Below, in pieces: positions 53,815 to 63,329 of a stretch of DNA of 64,000 nucleotides. A program made the translations under genes and the position numbers. Origin of the DNA: Propioniferax innocua (GTDB taxonomy: Bacteria; Actinomycetota; Actinomycetes; Propionibacteriales; Propionibacteriaceae); NCBI RefSeq assembly GCF_006716235.1, contig NZ_VFOR01000001.1:1054001-1118000 (forward strand). The letters are read 5' to 3'. The notes under the pieces were generated by a model. That model was not told the origin of the DNA, searched no databases, and was given only the letters and a program-made list of their open reading frames with translations. Every line of letters begins with the position of its first letter. Position 1 is the stretch's first letter.

Positions 53815-54665
53815 TCGCCGCCCTTCGTGTCGTCGGCCTTCTTCTCGTCAGCCTTCTTCTCGTCGGCCTTCGTGTCGTCAGCCTTCTTCTCGTCGGCCTT
53901 CGTGCTCTCGGATTCAGCCTTCTCGGCCTTCTCCTCGTTCGAGCTGTCCAGACCGGCCTTCATGTCTCCGACCTTGATGTCGGACGGCTTGGCATCGACC
54001 TCGGGCTTGTCGGCCTTGGCCTCCGCCTTTTCGTTGACGGCCTCGACGATGGCGTCACCGGACTCGTCGACCTTGCCCTGCTGAGCGCGCAGCAGAGCGG
54101 CCGGAGCGACATCCTCGACCGGGCGCGTGCGGCGGCGGGCCACCGCATGCGGGTCCTCGAGCATCTGCAGCGCCTCGACGGTGGCCTGGACCACGTTGAT
54201 GACGTTGGGCGAACCGAGCGACTTGGCGAGCACGTCGGTGATACCGGCGCATTCGAGCACCGCACGCATGGCGCCACCGGCGATCACGCCGGTACCGGGC
54301 GAAGCCGGACGCAGCATGGCCACACCGGCGGCCTTCTCGCCCTGCACGGAGTGCGGGATGGTGCCCTGAATCAGCGGAACGCTGAAGAAGCTCTTCTTGG
54401 CCACCTCGACGCCCTTGGCGATCGCTGCGGGAACTTCCTTGGCCTTGCCGTAACCGACGCCGACCATGCCCTTGCCATCGCCCACGACGACCAGGGCGGT
54501 GAAGCTGAAGCGCCGACCACCCTTGACGACCTTGGACACGCGGTTGATGGTGACCACGCGCTCGAGATACTGGTTCTTCTCCTCGCGCTGGCCTCCACGA
54601 CGATCGTCGCGACCGCGCCGCTCGCCGCGGCCGCCGCCGCGGTTCTGAGTAGCGGTTTGAGTCAT
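53811..54665 (-). CDS. rpsE: 30S ribosomal protein S5 with a long lysine/aspartate repeat tail
   Basis: 284 residues from [18 protein letters not shown] at 54665; the frame runs open well upstream but that is rplR antisense. The S5 fold covers about residues 31-190 ([21 protein letters not shown], then [26 protein letters not shown]). The last ~90 residues are extra: Glu/Lys/Asp-rich with [21 protein letters not shown]. The repeat is encoded by 15-bp units at about 53820-53905. Confidence 0.96.
   Translation of the reverse strand: MTQTATQNRGGGRGERRGRDDRRGGQREEKNQYLERVVTINRVSKVVKGGRRFSFTALVVVGDGKGMVGVGYGKAKEVPAAIAKGVEVAKKSFFSVPLIQGTIPHSVQGEKAAGVAMLRPASPGTGVIAGGAMRAVLECAGITDVLAKSLGSPNVINVVQATVEALQMLEDPHAVARRRTRPVEDVAPAALLRAQQGKVDESGDAIVEAVNEKAEAKADKPEVDAKPSDIKVGDMKAGLDSSNEEKAEKAESESTKADEKKADDTKADEKKADEKKADDTKGGE
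53820..53905 (-). repeat. 15-bp coding tandem repeat in the S5 tail
   Basis: Five-residue units KADEK and KADDT repeat about five times before the S5 stop; the frame is preserved. Confidence 0.85.
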
Positions 54666-54685
54666 CGAATTCTCCTTCTCGTCTC

Positions 54686-55069
54686 TCAGAGGTCCAGCCC
54701 GCCGGAGCGGGCCCCGTCGGCGAGGGCCGCGACGCGGCCGTGGTACTTGTTGCCGGCACGGTCGAGGACGACCTTTTCGATGCCAGCGGCCTTGGCCCGC
54801 TCGGCGACGATCTCGCCGACCTTCTTGGCCTTCTCCGACTTGTCGCCGGCCAGGGCGCGCAGGTCGGATTCCAGCGTCGACGCGCTCACGAGCGTCTTGC
54901 CCAGAGTATCGTCGATCACCTGTGCGGTGATGTGCTTCGCCGACCGGGTGACCACCATACGGGGCCGTTCCGGAGCGCCGAAGATCTTCTTGCGGCCACG
55001 GACCTGGCGACGGATGCGCGACGCCTTCTTCGCGGCCATTCCCTTGTTCTGTGACAGTGAAATACCCAT
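54686..55069 (-). CDS. rplR: 50S ribosomal protein L18
   Basis: 127 residues from [39 protein letters not shown] and [21 protein letters not shown] are the family signatures. Binds 5S rRNA. Between rplF and rpsE. Confidence 0.97.
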   Translation of the reverse strand: MGISLSQNKGMAAKKASRIRRQVRGRKKIFGAPERPRMVVTRSAKHITAQVIDDTLGKTLVSASTLESDLRALAGDKSEKAKKVGEIVAERAKAAGIEKVVLDRAGNKYHGRVAALADGARSGGLDL

Positions 55070-55071
55070 GG

Positions 55072-55614
55072 TCACTTACCAGCCTTTCCGGCCTTGCGGC
55101 GCACGTGCTCACCGGCGTAGCGGATTCCCTTGCCCTTGTAGGGCTCGGGCGCACGCAGTGCACGGATGTTGGCGGCCACCTGGCCCACGACCTGCTTGTC
55201 GATGCCCTGCACCGTCACCTTGGTGGGGCCATCGACCGCGAACGTGATGCCCTCGGGCGCATCCACGATGATGTTGTGCGAGTAGCCGAGGTTGAACTCG
55301 AGCTGCTTGGGCCCCTTGGGGACGACGCGGTAGCCGACGCCCTGGATTTCGAGCTTCTTCTCGAATCCCTCGGTGACGCCGAGCACCATGTTGTTCACCA
55401 AGGTGCGGGTGAGGCCGTGCAACGAGCGGTTCTCACGCTCGTCATCGGGGCGCTGCACCTCGATGTTGCCCGACTCCGCCTTGGAGATGGTGATGGGTTC
55501 GGGAACGACGTGATCCAGAGTGCCCTTGGGCCCCTTGACCGCGACCTTCTGTCCGTCCAGTGTGATTTCGACGCCCGAGGGGATCGTGATCGGATCCTTG
55601 CCAATACGCGACAT
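55072..55614 (-). CDS. rplF: 50S ribosomal protein L6
   Basis: 180 residues. [21 protein letters not shown] and the C-terminal [24 protein letters not shown] are the family signatures. Confidence 0.98.
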   Translation of the reverse strand: MSRIGKDPITIPSGVEITLDGQKVAVKGPKGTLDHVVPEPITISKAESGNIEVQRPDDERENRSLHGLTRTLVNNMVLGVTEGFEKKLEIQGVGYRVVPKGPKQLEFNLGYSHNIIVDAPEGITFAVDGPTKVTVQGIDKQVVGQVAANIRALRAPEPYKGKGIRYAGEHVRRKAGKAGK

Positions 55615-55638
55615 GTCGTGTGTCTCCTCTCGGTCTCG

Positions 55639-56046
55639 TCACCAGACGTAGGCGAGGACTTCCCCACCCACGCTCCTGGAGTTGGCATCCCGGTCCGTCA
55701 GGAGACCCTGCGAGGTCGAGATGATGGCAATTCCCAGACCACCGAGCACCTTGGGAAGGGCGGTGGACTTCGCGTACACGCGCAGACCCGGCTTGCTGAT
55801 GCGGCGGACGCCGGCGATCGAGCGTTCACGGTTCTGGCCGTACTTCAACGTGATCTTGAGGGTCTTGCCGACCTCGCCCTCGGCGGCGTCGGCAACCTCG
55901 TAGTCGGAGATGTAGCCCTCCTCGCGCAGGATCTCGGCGATCCCTGCCTTGATCTTGGAGTGCGGCATCGTGGTCTCATCATGGAACGCCTGATTGGCGT
56001 TACGCAGACGCGTCAGCATGTCTGCGATCGGGTCGGTCATCGTCAT
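55639..56046 (-). CDS. rpsH: 30S ribosomal protein S8
   Basis: 135 residues (first ATG) or 133 from the second. [18 protein letters not shown] and [26 protein letters not shown] are the family signatures. Regulates the spc operon in other bacteria. Confidence 0.98.
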   Translation of the reverse strand: MTMTDPIADMLTRLRNANQAFHDETTMPHSKIKAGIAEILREEGYISDYEVADAAEGEVGKTLKITLKYGQNRERSIAGVRRISKPGLRVYAKSTALPKVLGGLGIAIISTSQGLLTDRDANSRSVGGEVLAYVW

Positions 56047-56137
56047 GACGTCTGGCCTCTTTCTCGCAGTGGTTTCGCCATCGGGCTGCGATGGGACCTA
56101 CTGCGTTGGGAAATGAAGATGTGGGGGTCGGTGGGGT

Positions 56138-56323
56138 TCACCAGCTCGACTTGGTCACACCCGGGAGTTCACCGGCGTGAGCCATCTGGCGCAGGCAGAC
56201 TCGGCAGAGGCCGAACTTGCGGTAGACCGACTTGGGTCGGCCACACTTCTGGCAGCGGGTGTATGCGCGCACAGCGAACTTCGGCTTGCGCGACTGCTTC
56301 ACCTTCAGGGCTGTCTTCGCCAT
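56138..56323 (-). CDS. rpsN: 30S ribosomal protein S14, type Z
   Basis: 61 residues from [20 protein letters not shown]. Zinc-binding [20 protein letters not shown] identifies the zinc-dependent short form, not the longer zinc-independent paralogue. Confidence 0.98.
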   Translation of the reverse strand: MAKTALKVKQSRKPKFAVRAYTRCQKCGRPKSVYRKFGLCRVCLRQMAHAGELPGVTKSSW

Positions 56324-56330
56324 CAGAGCC

Positions 56331-56948
56331 TCACTTCTTCTTCCGTGCGTAGTACGCCGGGCCGCGCTTGGCCTTGACCGGCTTCGGGTTGTCGTTGAAC
56401 GGGAAGCCGAGGTGACGCAGCAGCGCCCGACCCTCGTCATCATTGGTGGCGGTGGTCACGAACGTGATGTCCATGCCGCGGCTGCGATCGATCTTGTCCT
56501 GATCGATCTCGTGGAACATGACCTGCTCGGTGAGACCGAACGTGTAGTTCCCCTGGCCATCGAACTGCCACTGGTTGAGACCGCGGAAGTCGCGGATACG
56601 CGGGAGAGCGAGCGTCAGCAGACGGTCGGCGAACTCCCACATACGGTCGCCACGCAGCGTGACGTGGCAGCCGATGGCCTGCCCCTCACGCAACTTGAAC
56701 TGGGCGATGGACTTGCGCGCCTTGGTCACCGACGGCTTCTGGCCGGTGATGGCGGTGAGGTCCTTGATCGCTCCCTCGATGACCTTGGAGTCACGAGCGG
56801 CGTCGCCCACACCCATGTTCACCACGACCTTGACCAGGCCGGGGATCTGCATGACGTTGGCGTACTTGAACTCGTCCTGCAGGGCAGGCTTGATCTCTTC
56901 GCGGTAGCGCTTCTTGAGGCGCGGGATCTCACGGGTTTCGACGCTCAT
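56331..56948 (-). CDS. rplE: 50S ribosomal protein L5
   Basis: 205 residues. [21 protein letters not shown] and [21 protein letters not shown] are the family signatures. Contacts 5S rRNA. Confidence 0.98.
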   Translation of the reverse strand: MSVETREIPRLKKRYREEIKPALQDEFKYANVMQIPGLVKVVVNMGVGDAARDSKVIEGAIKDLTAITGQKPSVTKARKSIAQFKLREGQAIGCHVTLRGDRMWEFADRLLTLALPRIRDFRGLNQWQFDGQGNYTFGLTEQVMFHEIDQDKIDRSRGMDITFVTTATNDDEGRALLRHLGFPFNDNPKPVKAKRGPAYYARKKK

Positions 56949-57325
56949 CAGATCTCCTCCCCCGTCTTACGGGCGATCCGCACGCTGCGGAACCCGGTGT
57001 ACTCAGTGCCGTCGGGGCGACGCTTGGTGACCTGCTCACGCTTGAACCCAACGCGCGTGGTCACCTCCTCGCCATCGACGGTGACGACGAGAGCCACGTT
57101 CGACACGTGGATCGGCGCCTCTGCGGACACGATGCCGCCCTCGGTCTGGCCGCCCTGAGCAGTGGGCATCGGGCGACGGTGGCGCTTGACGATGTTCACG
57201 CCCTCGACGGTGACCTTCTCGGCCGCGGGATCGACGGCGATGATCGAGCCGACCACGCCCTTGTCCTTGCCCGAGATGACCTTGACGCGGTCGCCCTTGC
57301 GAACATGAAGGGTCTTGGCAGTCAT
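56948..57325 (-). CDS. rplX: 50S ribosomal protein L24
   Basis: 125 residues. The KOW motif lies in [21 protein letters not shown] and [20 protein letters not shown] follows. One-base overlap with rplE. Confidence 0.98.
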   Translation of the reverse strand: MTAKTLHVRKGDRVKVISGKDKGVVGSIIAVDPAAEKVTVEGVNIVKRHRRPMPTAQGGQTEGGIVSAEAPIHVSNVALVVTVDGEEVTTRVGFKREQVTKRRPDGTEYTGFRSVRIARKTGEEI

Positions 57326-57694
57326 TCAGATCACCTCCGGGGCGAGCGAGACGATGCGCATGAACTTCTTCTCTCGCAGCTCACGGCCGACGGGGCCGAA
57401 GATGCGGGTACCACGCGGGTCGCCGTCCTGCTTGAGGATGACGGCCGCGTTCTCATCGAAGCGGATGTAGGAACCATCGGCGCGGCGACGCTCCTTGGTG
57501 GTGCGCACGATCACGGCCTTGACGATCTCGCCCTTCTTGAGGCCGCCACCGGGGATGGCGTCCTTGACCGTTGCGACGATGGTATCGCCGATGCCGGCGT
57601 AGCGGCGTCCCGAGCCACCGAGAACACGGACGCAAAGGATTTCCTTGGCCCCCGTGTTGTCGGCGACCTTGAGCCGCGACTCCTGCTGGATCAT
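57326..57694 (-). CDS. rplN: 50S ribosomal protein L14
   Basis: 122 residues. [40 protein letters not shown] is the family N-terminus. It is the first gene of the operon here: rpsQ and rpmC, which usually precede rplN, are not directly upstream, so the S10 part of the cluster must lie elsewhere. The 220-base gap to 57914 contains a CCCCGG-type hairpin at about 57813-57836 and probably the promoter. Confidence 0.98.
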   Translation of the reverse strand: MIQQESRLKVADNTGAKEILCVRVLGGSGRRYAGIGDTIVATVKDAIPGGGLKKGEIVKAVIVRTTKERRRADGSYIRFDENAAVILKQDGDPRGTRIFGPVGRELREKKFMRIVSLAPEVI

Positions 57695-57913
57695 TAATTT
57701 CTCCTGTATGTCGCACCGGTTCCCCTCCGCAGGGCAAGCTCATGAGGAGCCAACCTGCAGGTGGGCCTGGTGGAACGGACATGTATCGGTCGAACAGAAA
57801 AGGTCCCCCGGTGCGTGAGAAACCCGGGGCTCAGATCTGAGCAACCGTGCCATCGTAGTACACCGCACGCGATAGGCCCAATCAGGAGAAGGCACCCAGC
57901 AGGGCGCCGGCAG

Positions 57914-59248
57914 TCACAACCGCCAGCAACTGTTCAACGGTTGATCGCCACGCAATCGGGCAGCGGTGAAGGTGCTGATGTGGGGTGCTGCCTCAATGTA
58001 GCCGCCGATGTGCGTGGGCGTCAGGAGAGTGTGGAACAGCACCGTGCCGCCACGATCGCAGTAATCCTCGGCCAGACCGCGTCCGACGTGGAAGGGGATC
58101 ACGTCGTCGGTCAGCCCCTGCTGCACGAAGACCGGGAAGTCGGGCGCCTGCGTCCCGAGCCGCTGGGCCTCGATGGCCTCCCGGTAGCCATCGCGCTGCA
58201 TCAGCTCTGCGAGGGTTTCACCGGTCTTGGTCCATGAGCTGCTGTGGGTACCGGCGAAAGCGGCGATGGCTTCGATGGTGCACATGTCGGCGACCTGCTC
58301 CATGGCCCTGCGCCCGGACTCGTTGAGATCGTCCTCGACGCCGAGGTCGAAGGCGGCGTTCTGCCCGGCCAGGGCGAACAGCATGAAGCCGACATAATTA
58401 CCGCCGTCAAGACTCTCAAGCTCCATGAGGTCGGCCGGCGGAGCGCCCATGGAGGCACCGACGATGTCGAGCTCGGGCGCGTACTCCCCAGCCAGCTCCG
58501 ACGCTGCGGCCGTGGCTCCACCCCCCTGCGAGTAGCCCACGAGCGCCACCGGGTTCTCGGCCTCGATGCCCTCTGCTCCGAGGTTCTGGGCTGCACGCAC
58601 CGCGTCCAGCGTGGCGTTGCCGGTCGCGACGCGATCCATGTAGGTGTGCAGCCCCGGCGTGCCGAGCCCCTCGTAATCGGGAACGGCGAGCGCATAGCCC
58701 TGCTCGAGCAGTGTCGTTATCACCGGCCCCTCGTACTGCTGCCCCAACGCGAGGGTCTTGGACGGGGCGCAGTCATCGCCGAGGCCCTGCGTACCGGGCG
58801 CGTATCCGATCAGCGGCCGGGGCCCATCCCCGCGCCAGGGCTTGTTCGAGACCAGAACAGTCCCGGTGCTGGCGATCCTCTCCCCCGCCGAGTTCGTCGT
58901 CGTGTACATGACGCGCGTCGCGGCGGCGTCCACCTCGATCAGCTTGACCGGATCGAGGTAGAACTCCATCGGCTCCGATCGCACGATCTGCCCGGGACCA
59001 TCGGGCAGGGACCCCGGCGGCTGGTAGAACTCGCCGCCGGTCTCGTCGGCGGCCGCCTGCAACGCCGTCGCACGCGTCGCATCACCTGGTTGGACGGCTT
59101 GATTCTCGACACTGGCCGCCTGTTGCGCCTCGGTCCCCGGTTCGGCATGCGCCATCACCGGCATACCCAGGGTGAGCCCCGCGACAAGAGCGGCGGTGAC
59201 GGTGGCGGCCAGAATCATCTTCGCCGGCCGGAACATACGTCTCATCAT
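57914..59248 (-). CDS. secreted lipase-family alpha/beta-hydrolase
   Basis: 444 residues, with a signal peptide (about 12-36, ILAATVTAALVAGLTLGMPVMAHA). The secretory lipase fold shows LIGYAPGTQGLGDDCAPSK, LAVPDYEGLGTPG, the nucleophile elbow GYSQGGG (Ser near residue 240), DDVIPFHVG for the Asp and PTHIGGY for the His. Several Cys (near 162, 317, 392 and 441) may form disulfides. Substrate unknown. Divergent from the second B12 riboswitch and its operon. Confidence 0.85.
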   Translation of the reverse strand: MMRRMFRPAKMILAATVTAALVAGLTLGMPVMAHAEPGTEAQQAASVENQAVQPGDATRATALQAAADETGGEFYQPPGSLPDGPGQIVRSEPMEFYLDPVKLIEVDAAATRVMYTTTNSAGERIASTGTVLVSNKPWRGDGPRPLIGYAPGTQGLGDDCAPSKTLALGQQYEGPVITTLLEQGYALAVPDYEGLGTPGLHTYMDRVATGNATLDAVRAAQNLGAEGIEAENPVALVGYSQGGGATAAASELAGEYAPELDIVGASMGAPPADLMELESLDGGNYVGFMLFALAGQNAAFDLGVEDDLNESGRRAMEQVADMCTIEAIAAFAGTHSSSWTKTGETLAELMQRDGYREAIEAQRLGTQAPDFPVFVQQGLTDDVIPFHVGRGLAEDYCDRGGTVLFHTLLTPTHIGGYIEAAPHISTFTAARLRGDQPLNSCWRL

Positions 59249-59424
59249 CGTGTCCTCATTGCCCTCGAAATTGACCTCGAAGGGGTGGGTCGGTCACTAC
59301 GGACACATCATTGTGAACCGCGCAACCGTACGACTGGCGTCGTCCAAGCGAATCTAATCCAGCGACACCACTACTGCCAAGGGCAGACACCGCCGGGGCC
59401 AGGACGCTGCCGAGCCGTGCTACG

Positions 59425-59520
59425 GTGGTGCCGTTCCAGGTGGGGAAAGTCCGGTCAAAATCCGGCGCTGACCCGCAACGGTGGGCCGCATCAGCGGTAA
59501 GCCCGATCACCTGCCTCGAA
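59425..59520 (+). promoter_or_regulatory. cobalamin (B12) riboswitch upstream of the btuFCD-type operon
   Basis: ggggaaagtccggtcaaaatccgg, cgctgacccgcaacggtg and cccgatcacctgcc (the B12-box region near 59501-59515) form the conserved core of AdoCbl riboswitches. Arms caggtg (59437-59442) and cacctg (59508-59513) close the structure. About 90 bases separate it from the start of the substrate-binding protein gene. The rest of the stretch 59249-59612 is promoter for the two divergent genes. Confidence 0.93.
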
Positions 59521-59612
59521 CGTTGAGTTTCCATCCGTCGAGGTCTGCGGATCGGGGCATGGCGTGGGAATCGCGTCCGGCTCGCGGACCACAAGTGTCT
59601 GCGAGGAATCAG

Positions 59613-60599
59613 ATGCTGAAGCAATTCGCCACCGTCGTCGTCAGCCTCGTCCTGTCGGTCTCCCTGACCGCCTGCGCCACGTCGAAGGGCGCCTCACCGC
59701 AGGAACCCGGCGTCGAGCAAGCCCTCGACGAACCGGTCACTTTCACCAACTGCGGCGAACAGCTCACCTTCAACAGCGCGCCGCAACGCATCATCACGAT
59801 GAACGACCACGTCACCGAAGTGCTCCTCGAACTCGGGCTCGGCGACCGCATCGTCGGCATGGGCTACGGCAAGGCCGAGCCCCGCCCAGACCTTGCCGAA
59901 CAGTGGGCCCAGATCCCCTCTCTTGCGGACGAGTATCCCTCCATGGAGCAGATCCTCGACGCCAACCCCGACCTCGTGGTCGGCGGCATGGCGAGCGCTT
60001 TCAACGAGAAGGAAGGACGCTCCCGCGAAGCCTTCGCCGAACACGGCATCCCCACCTTCCTGTTCACCGAATACTGCAGCGAGGAGTCCTTCAGCCTCGA
60101 TGCCCTCAGCACCGACTACACCCAACTCGGCCAGGCGACCGGAACCGAGGACGCAGCCGCCGGGCTCGTCGAACAGGTCACAAGCGACCTGGATGAGATC
60201 TCTGATGCCGTGGCCGAGGACGACCCCATCCCGACCTTCCTCTACGACTCCGGTGATGCGGAGCCCCTGACCGTGGGCGGGGTGGGAGTCGGGAACCTCA
60301 TCGTCGAGAATGCCGGTGGCACCAACCTCTTTGCCGACAGGGAACGGCCATACACGCAGACGTCGTGGGAGCAGGTGGCAGAACGCGCACCCGAGGCCAT
60401 CATCGTCCTCGACTACGGCGACAGGACCGCCGAGCAGAAGATCCAGTTCCTCACCGAACACCCACTCATGAAGACCACTCCGGCAGTGGAGAAGGGGCGC
60501 TTCGTGGTGGTTCCCTTGGACGACTTCTTCGAGAGCCCCCGTCTGGTCGATTCCACACGCACGATCGCCCGCGCACTGCACCCCAACGCGGAGATCTGA
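59613..60599 (+). CDS. btuF: cobalamin ABC transporter substrate-binding lipoprotein (BtuF-like)
   Basis: 328 residues from ATG 59613 with GAGGA seven bases upstream; the longer open frame from 59481 lies over the riboswitch. The lipobox LTAC gives the lipidated Cys21. RIITMNDHVTEVLLELGLGDRIVGMGYG (about 57-84) is the periplasmic-binding-protein core of the BtuF/FhuD group, and ILDANPDLVVGGMASAF and the C-terminal FFESPRLVDSTRTIARAL follow. Substrate assignment to cobalamin is from the riboswitch. Confidence 0.88.
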   Translation: MLKQFATVVVSLVLSVSLTACATSKGASPQEPGVEQALDEPVTFTNCGEQLTFNSAPQRIITMNDHVTEVLLELGLGDRIVGMGYGKAEPRPDLAEQWAQIPSLADEYPSMEQILDANPDLVVGGMASAFNEKEGRSREAFAEHGIPTFLFTEYCSEESFSLDALSTDYTQLGQATGTEDAAAGLVEQVTSDLDEISDAVAEDDPIPTFLYDSGDAEPLTVGGVGVGNLIVENAGGTNLFADRERPYTQTSWEQVAERAPEAIIVLDYGDRTAEQKIQFLTEHPLMKTTPAVEKGRFVVVPLDDFFESPRLVDSTRTIARALHPNAEI

Positions 60600-60630
60600 T
60601 GGCCGCCGAACGACGACCAACGGAACTGCC

Positions 60631-61704
60631 ATGAGCGACGCGGCACTGCGCACCAGGCCTGGGACCCGATTCACAAGATCCCGAGTGCCACTCACCCTGT
60701 GGTGTCTGGCCCTTTCGTTGGCCCTGATCGGCGTTCTCGTGTGGGCAGTGGGGTCGGGATCGGTGCACATTCCCTCTGGAGATGTGTGGGCGATCGTCTG
60801 GCACCACATCACCGGGTCGGTCACACCGTGGTGGACCGCTGCCCGTGAGTCCATCATCCTCGAATCGCGGCTCCCACGAGCCATCACCGCGGCCGCCGTC
60901 GGCGCGAGTCTCGCTGTGGCGGGTGGTTCCGCTCAAGCCGTCACCCGAAACGCCCTCGCCGATCCGTACCTGCTCGGGGTCTCGTCCGGCGCCGGGTTCG
61001 GCGTCGTGTGCGCATCGGTGCTCGGGTGGACAGCGGGCGTCTCAGGATGGCTCGTGACGCCTGCCGCCGCGTTCATCGGCGGCCTGGCCCCCATGGCCGT
61101 GGCCCTACTGGTCTCCACCGCGGTCCGCACCCCCGCCGCGATGATCCTCACCGGCGTCGCCACGGGACAGGTGTTCTCGGCGCTCATCACGTTCACGCTG
61201 TTGGTGGTGGCCCGCGACCAACAGCTCTCCGGAGTGCTGCATTGGATGGCCGGTGGTTTCGGGGATGCACGCTGGCGTTCCGCAATCATCCCGTTGACGG
61301 CACTGCTGACCATGGGAACCGCCCTGGTGGTCGCCGGACGCCAACTCGATCTGCTCCACGTCGGCGAGGACGGTGCCCGTGCCCTTGGGCTTCCGACCCA
61401 TGCTTTCCGGATCGCCGTCCTGCTCGCGGTGTCACTCCTGGCGGGTTGTTCGGTGGCCGTGGCCGGAGGCATCGGTTTCGTCGGCCTGCTCGTGCCCCAT
61501 GTGGCGGCGATGCTGGTGGGCGCGCGGGCCCGACGGCTCCTCCCGGTCGCAGCCCTCGTGGGTGCGATCGCCCTGGTGGCCGCCGACACCTTCGCTCGTT
61601 CGGCCTCGCAACGGGTGGAGCTTCCTGTCGGCGTCGTCACGTCACTGGTGGGCGCCCCGATCTTCGTCATCATGCTGTGGCGCACCCAACGGAGGGCGAC
61701 ATGA
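60631..61704 (+). CDS. btuC: cobalamin ABC transporter permease (FecCD/BtuC family)
   Basis: 357 residues, ten TM helices. ILESRLPRAITAAAVGASLAVAGGSAQAVTRNALADPYLLGVSSGAG is the FecCD signature, here given in parts: LPRAITAAAVGASLAVAGG and NALADPYLLGVSSGAGFG. The coupling region is GFVGLLVPHVAAMLVG. ATGA overlap with the ATPase gene. Confidence 0.92.
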   Translation: MSDAALRTRPGTRFTRSRVPLTLWCLALSLALIGVLVWAVGSGSVHIPSGDVWAIVWHHITGSVTPWWTAARESIILESRLPRAITAAAVGASLAVAGGSAQAVTRNALADPYLLGVSSGAGFGVVCASVLGWTAGVSGWLVTPAAAFIGGLAPMAVALLVSTAVRTPAAMILTGVATGQVFSALITFTLLVVARDQQLSGVLHWMAGGFGDARWRSAIIPLTALLTMGTALVVAGRQLDLLHVGEDGARALGLPTHAFRIAVLLAVSLLAGCSVAVAGGIGFVGLLVPHVAAMLVGARARRLLPVAALVGAIALVAADTFARSASQRVELPVGVVTSLVGAPIFVIMLWRTQRRAT

Positions 61705-62480
61705 ACGCCGGGCTGAGGATCGAGGAACTCTCCCACGCCTTCGGCACGCACCCGGTGCTGAGCAATGTGCTGCTGGATTCCCGCCCCGGGGAGATCACCG
61801 GGCTCGTGGGACCGAACGGTTCAGGAAAGACCACGCTGCTGCGCACCTGCTACCGAGCATTGCGACCGGATTCGGGCCACCTGTGGCTCGGAACCGATGA
61901 CGCCGACACTCTCAGCCGCCGAGCCGTGGCGCAGCGCCTCGGCGTCTCTGTTCAGGAGCCGGCCCCGACGCTGGGGCTGACGGTCCGGGAATCGGTGGGC
62001 CTGGGACGCACACCGCACCGCCCCTGGCTGGGCGCGGAGACCCCCCAGGACGTCGAACTGATCGACGCCGCCCTCGCCGACACCGGGCTGTCCTCCCTCG
62101 CGGACCGCGATGTCACACACCTTTCCGGCGGTGAGCGCCAGCGTGTCTCACTGGCCAGGGCCCTGTGCACCCGTGCTCCCATCCTGCTGCTCGACGAACC
62201 GTCGAATCACCTCGATCTTCAACACCAGATCGCGGTGATGGATCTCCTGCGATCTCGCGCCGATGACGGAACCACCGTGCTGCTGACCCTGCACGACCTG
62301 CGGTTGGCGGCCGAAGCCTGCGATCAACTGGTGGTGCTGCATGCCGGACGAGTGGCCGCCCATGGTGAGCCCACCCAGGTGCTCACCACCGAGCTGTTGG
62401 CCGAGGTCTTCGGGATCCGCGGCCGCCTGGTCATCGATGATGACGGCCCCCGCCTCGTGGTCTCGGGGAGGGCGCCATGA
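61701..62480 (+). CDS. btuD: cobalamin ABC transporter ATPase (BtuD-like)
   Basis: 259 residues from ATG 61701. Walker [12 protein letters not shown] (about residue 37), signature [15 protein letters not shown], Walker [13 protein letters not shown]. The frame runs open upstream but that is btuC coding sequence in another frame. Overlaps the FhuF-like gene by four bases. Confidence 0.92.
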   Translation: MNAGLRIEELSHAFGTHPVLSNVLLDSRPGEITGLVGPNGSGKTTLLRTCYRALRPDSGHLWLGTDDADTLSRRAVAQRLGVSVQEPAPTLGLTVRESVGLGRTPHRPWLGAETPQDVELIDAALADTGLSSLADRDVTHLSGGERQRVSLARALCTRAPILLLDEPSNHLDLQHQIAVMDLLRSRADDGTTVLLTLHDLRLAAEACDQLVVLHAGRVAAHGEPTQVLTTELLAEVFGIRGRLVIDDDGPRLVVSGRAP

Positions 62481-63166
62481 CGCTCAGCCCCATCGCCCCG
62501 CAAGAACGTGAGTGGATCGCCCGCCGCATCGACGACACCGCCCGACGCTGGGGCTCGGGCGATGCCCGTGTGAACGCCACGCTCTGGTGGTACGCGGCTT
62601 CGAGCACCACCGCAGGCCCACCGGTGCATGCCTTCGTGGCGCAGCGTCCCATTCCACGCCCGGTACCGACCATCGGCAGGCTCGGTGAGAACGGTTACCT
62701 GGGTGGGTTGGAACATGACGGCACTTGGACTCGAACCGAGTTCCCGAAGGCCTTCATCGAGATGGTGTCCCCCATGATCGAAGCCCTGGCCGAGGCCGGT
62801 TCGGCATCACCACGTGCCCTGTGGGCGATCCTCACCGATTCGATCGCCAACCAGGCACTCTCCACACCGAACGTCACCGTGGCCACGGCCTCGAGCGCCG
62901 CCACCGACATCGTCGACGCCATGCGCGCCCACGCTCCCCTGCCCCGTGCGCGTTTCCAGGATGTGTCCACCGACGGCACCCTCCATGACGCCGACCCACT
63001 CGCCCCGCCACCACAGGGAACACGTCGGGCCACGCGGCGAGCATCCTGCTGTCTCATCCACAAGACCACCTCGACACCGGGGGAACCCGCTGGCATGTGC
63101 GCCAGCTGTCCCCGGCTCGGAAGAGCCAGGGGCAGACGGATGGCCGACGCGCTGCACCGGCTCTGA
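62477..63166 (+). CDS. FhuF-like (2Fe-2S) protein in the cobalamin operon
   Basis: 229 residues. The C-terminus has CC-x15-C-x2-C (Cys191, 192, 208, 211), the arrangement of ferric siderophore reductases of the FhuF type, although the CC-to-C spacing is longer than usual (typically about ten). [11 protein letters not shown] and MCASCPRL are the relevant blocks. The N-terminal half ([20 protein letters not shown]-like [14 protein letters not shown]) also fits FhuF. In this position it may reduce the cobalt of incoming cobalamin or help release it; that role is inferred. Confidence 0.75.
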   Translation: MTLSPIAPQEREWIARRIDDTARRWGSGDARVNATLWWYAASSTTAGPPVHAFVAQRPIPRPVPTIGRLGENGYLGGLEHDGTWTRTEFPKAFIEMVSPMIEALAEAGSASPRALWAILTDSIANQALSTPNVTVATASSAATDIVDAMRAHAPLPRARFQDVSTDGTLHDADPLAPPPQGTRRATRRASCCLIHKTTSTPGEPAGMCASCPRLGRARGRRMADALHRL

Positions 63167-63239
63167 CACGTCCGGTCGAGCCAACTGCCCTCCTCTCACC
63201 CCACACACACGGAGCCCCCTCTCTCACCCCGCCTCAGCG

Positions 63240-63256
63240 GTACCCCCTGGGGTATG
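63240..63256 (+). promoter_or_regulatory. CsoR/CstR-like operator
   Basis: taccccctggggta (63241-63254) is a palindrome with six-base arms TACCCC/GGGGTA and a two-base centre. It lies about 80 bases before the MBL-fold gene. CsoR and CstR family repressors bind such C4/G4 palindromes. The regulator is not in the window. Confidence 0.65.
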
Positions 63257-63329
63257 CCACGTTAGGGTGAAGAAGCAGCCCGTCAGAGCAATGATCCCGA
63301 CCCGGGATCGCCCAAGCAGGAGCACGACG

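Noticed and set aside
59481-59612. N-terminal extension of BtuF to 59481
   Set aside because: It would translate the riboswitch. The lipobox start at 59613 has a ribosome-binding site.
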